A DNA stretch of 7,921 nucleotides. Source: an uncultured Clostridia bacterium (lineage in GTDB: Bacteria > Bacillota > Clostridia > Christensenellales > Aristaeellaceae). Below are positions 6,040 to 7,921 of this stretch, piece by piece. The position numbers and the translations under genes were made by a program. Every line of letters begins with the position of its first letter. The stretch's first letter is position 1. The stretch lies in contig CAMGDO010000029.1 in NCBI GenBank assembly GCA_946042585.1, positions 1 through 7,921 of the forward strand, in the 5' to 3' direction. Under the pieces are notes generated by a model. It did no database searches. It saw only the letters and a list, made by a program, of their open reading frames with translations, and was not told the origin of the DNA.

Positions 6040-6073
6040 GCGGATCCTCCCCAAGGGAGGATCCGCATTTTTT
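6040..6073. terminator. Bidirectional rho-independent terminator
   Basis: A perfect 12-bp GC-rich stem (6040-6051 with 6055-6066) closes a 3-base loop and is followed on the plus strand by A and six T (6068-6073). On the minus strand the same stem is followed by GTTTTCTTA. It lies 7 bases after the ECF S component stop codon and 16 bases after the end of the convergent ABC permease gene, so it should serve both. Confidence 0.94.
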
Positions 6074-6088
6074 ATGCACATATCCGGC

Positions 6089-7921
6089 TTATTCGGAGCG
6101 CAGCGCCACCACAGGGTCTTTCTTGGCAGCCAGGCGCGAGGGAATCGCCCCGGCAATGATGGTGAGCACCACGCTGATGATAATCAGAATGATCGCGCCG
6201 CCCACCGGCAGAACGGCGGACACCGTAGCGGTTGTAAGGCTGTGAATGATCGCATTGATCGGGAAGGTGAGCAGCCATGTGACCAGAATGCCCAGCATTC
6301 CCGCCACCAGGCCGATAATCAGCGTTTCTGCCGTGAACACGCGCGATACATCCCGCTTGGACGCGCCCATTGCGCGCAGGATGCCGATTTCCTTGGTGCG
6401 TTCCAGCACACTGATATAGGTGATGATGCCGATCATGATGGAGGAAACCACCAGACTGATGGACACAAAGGCAATCAGCACATAGGAAATAATATCCACG
6501 ATTGTCGTCACCGAGGACATCAGCGTACCCACATAATCCGAATAGCGGATGACGCTGCTTTCACGTCCCTGTGCGCGCATGCTGTCATTATAGGCCTCAA
6601 TCAGCTCCGTCACGCGCTCTTTGCTTTCAAAATCGTGAGGATAGATCAGAATCCGCGTGGGCGTATCAAGATCTGTGGCACTGAGGAAGGCCAGATTGCC
6701 CTCGTAGGTCGCGCTGGTTGTCTGGCTTTCCATCTGCTTGCGCATCATCTCCAGCACGCGTTCCTCGCTCATCAGGCCAATCATGGTGCGCATGCTGGCT
6801 GCCTGATCGGCAGGCAGAGAATCCAGATAGGCCTCCAGCATCTCCATGGACGGCTCCGCCTGCACGCCGCCGGCAAAGTTGATGCCCGTAAATATGTCCG
6901 TTTCGGGGTTTTCCAGCTGCGCCGTCACCGCTGTGGTGCTCTTATTAGCCTCCACCACATGCTTGACCAGCTCCGAGGTATACCCCACGCCGCCGGCAGC
7001 CAGATTGGAAATGATCGACTGGGTAGCGCCGCTGGCAATGCCCACCACGCGCAGCGTAAGACCGTTATCCAGCGCCTGCTGCATGGCTTCTTCGTTATCC
7101 TGCACGCTGACGAACGCGCCCGATGTATTCTGATAATACATGTCGCCCGGCAGCACCAGCGTGAATTCCATGCCCAGCAGCTCGTCATAGCTGTAGCTGA
7201 TTTCCTCATTCTGAATGGTCTTGCCCGCCAACAGATCAGAGAACAGCTGCGATACCTCGCTCTGATCGCGCATGCCCAATGTAAAGAGCGTCATATCGCT
7301 CAGGTCATTGTTTTCGCCCACAACCAGAAGCAGTTCGTCATAGTTTTGTGGCATGCGGCCCGAAAGCAGCTTATAGTTGCGCTCCAGTCCTTTCTCCGTC
7401 TGCGTCAGCTCGAAGAAAGCATTCATATTGTACATCTGCGCCATGGAGGACATGGAGGACATGGACGAGGTGGTCATCATGGCGTTCATGTCGCTCATCA
7501 TGGAGCTGTTGGTCATGGTGTCAATGACCGTGCTGGGATGCACCTGCTGTAGGCCGCCCTGCGCGTTTTCATTATAGATATACAGCGTAGTGCCGTATTC
7601 ATAGCTCACGCCGCTGAGCAGGCTGTTCATTTCCTCATCGGATTCAAGATAAGTCTTGAACGAGGCCAGGTCATTGTCGTTCACCTCCGTCACCATCGCA
7701 CTGAGCAGATCGCCCATGATATTGCTGGAGTAGATCCGTCCCTCCTCGCGCTCGACAGCGCCCGTCTGATGCATGGCCATCAGCGAGGTCATCAGCCCCA
7801 TGCTGTCCATGGTTTCGGACTCGATGGTCAGCGGATACAGCGCCAGCGTGTCCTCCTCCACATTCTTGATAAACAATGACACGCCGTTGGAGAGCGACAG
7901 AATCAGCGCAATGCCGATAAT
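6089..7921 (-). CDS. ABC transporter permease, FtsX/MacB type, N-terminus cut by window edge
   Basis: The C-terminal 610 residues of a large membrane protein are visible, with the frame open to the window edge. The visible part begins inside a first membrane helix (IIGIALILSLSNGV). A large extracytoplasmic domain of about 430 residues follows, starting VEEDTLALYPLTI. A C-terminal FtsX-type domain then has three helices and the hallmark ERTKEIGILRAMGASKRDV between the first and second, ending AAKKDPVVALRSE. The start of the visible part closely resembles Firmicutes proteins in which an ATPase domain precedes the permease, so an ATPase is expected just beyond the edge. A GTG at 7882 could be read as a start, but it would delete half of the first helix. 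Such proteins act in peptide or lipid export or in envelope stress, and the substrate here is unknown. The extracytoplasmic domain has a methionine-rich patch encoded at 7424-7516. Confidence 0.91.
   Translation of the reverse strand: MIGIALILSLSNGVSLFIKNVEEDTLALYPLTIESETMDSMGLMTSLMAMHQTGAVEREEGRIYSSNIMGDLLSAMVTEVNDNDLASFKTYLESDEEMNSLLSGVSYEYGTTLYIYNENAQGGLQQVHPSTVIDTMTNSSMMSDMNAMMTTSSMSSMSSMAQMYNMNAFFELTQTEKGLERNYKLLSGRMPQNYDELLLVVGENNDLSDMTLFTLGMRDQSEVSQLFSDLLAGKTIQNEEISYSYDELLGMEFTLVLPGDMYYQNTSGAFVSVQDNEEAMQQALDNGLTLRVVGIASGATQSIISNLAAGGVGYTSELVKHVVEANKSTTAVTAQLENPETDIFTGINFAGGVQAEPSMEMLEAYLDSLPADQAASMRTMIGLMSEERVLEMMRKQMESQTTSATYEGNLAFLSATDLDTPTRILIYPHDFESKERVTELIEAYNDSMRAQGRESSVIRYSDYVGTLMSSVTTIVDIISYVLIAFVSISLVVSSIMIGIITYISVLERTKEIGILRAMGASKRDVSRVFTAETLIIGLVAGMLGILVTWLLTFPINAIIHSLTTATVSAVLPVGGAIILIIISVVLTIIAGAIPSRLAAKKDPVVALRSE
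7442..7468 (-). repeat. Three tandem 9-bp units coding for Ser-Ser-Met
   Basis: On the plus strand CATGGAGGA occurs at 7442-7450 and again at 7451-7459, and CATGGACGA follows at 7460-7468. On the coding strand these give consecutive Ser-Ser-Met triplets inside the ABC permease. The near identity at DNA level suggests recent slippage expansion that keeps the reading frame. Confidence 0.75.

Noticed and set aside
6074..7552. Plus-strand open frame of 492 codons opposite the ABC permease
   Set aside because: It is His/Gln-rich, has no ribosome binding site and starts in the terminator tail. The minus-strand permease has clear FtsX motifs.
7880..7882. GTG start for the ABC permease
   Set aside because: The frame stays open to the window edge and encodes the first half of a membrane helix typical of the family, so the true start lies outside the window.
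1..7921. CRISPR array, transposon, phage genes, tRNA or rRNA
   Set aside because: No regularly spaced repeats, transposase or integrase motifs, or structural RNA signatures were seen on either strand.

Overview
The window (about 7.9 kb, fairly GC-rich) reads as a fragment of a chromosome from an anaerobic Gram-positive bacterium, most likely a member of the Clostridia. The reasons are the strong AGGAGG-type ribosome binding sites, a DUF3842 protein, an ECF-type vitamin transporter S component, a large FtsX-type permease of the Firmicutes ATPase-permease class, and a sodium-pumping biotin decarboxylase. No mobile element, CRISPR array, tRNA or rRNA was seen. A genus cannot be named from this sequence.

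Region 1 (1-4572, minus strand) is one tight operon read from right to left: pckA (ATP-type PEP carboxykinase), an OadG-like small membrane subunit, a stand-alone biotin carrier, oadB (the sodium-translocating membrane subunit) and oadA (the carboxyltransferase, cut by the left edge). Gaps between these genes are only 14 to 29 bases, and each gene has its own Shine-Dalgarno sequence. Together they suggest a route in which PEP is carboxylated to oxaloacetate with capture of ATP, and oxaloacetate is then decarboxylated to pyruvate while sodium ions are pumped out. This would be an energy-conserving alternative to pyruvate kinase.

Region 2 (4573-4965) is an AT-rich divergent control region. It holds a strong promoter for the plus-strand genes, a plausible pckA promoter, a perfect 8-bp dyad, a pair of 15-bp direct repeats 30 bp apart, and a long, GC-rich, hairpin-forming pckA leader.

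Region 3 (4966-6033, plus strand) holds a DUF3842 gene followed by an ECF transporter S component gene. The 90-base gap between them can form two mutually exclusive hairpins, one of which masks the ribosome binding site. A strong terminator that should work in both directions (6040-6073) separates this unit from region 4.

Region 4 (6089-7921, minus strand) is the C-terminal 610 residues of a large FtsX/MacB-type ABC transporter permease, cut by the right edge. Its extracytoplasmic domain carries a striking methionine/serine-rich segment.

The left edge shows a perfect 21-bp inverted repeat that disturbs the oadA reading. It is best explained as a fold-back artefact at a contig end.
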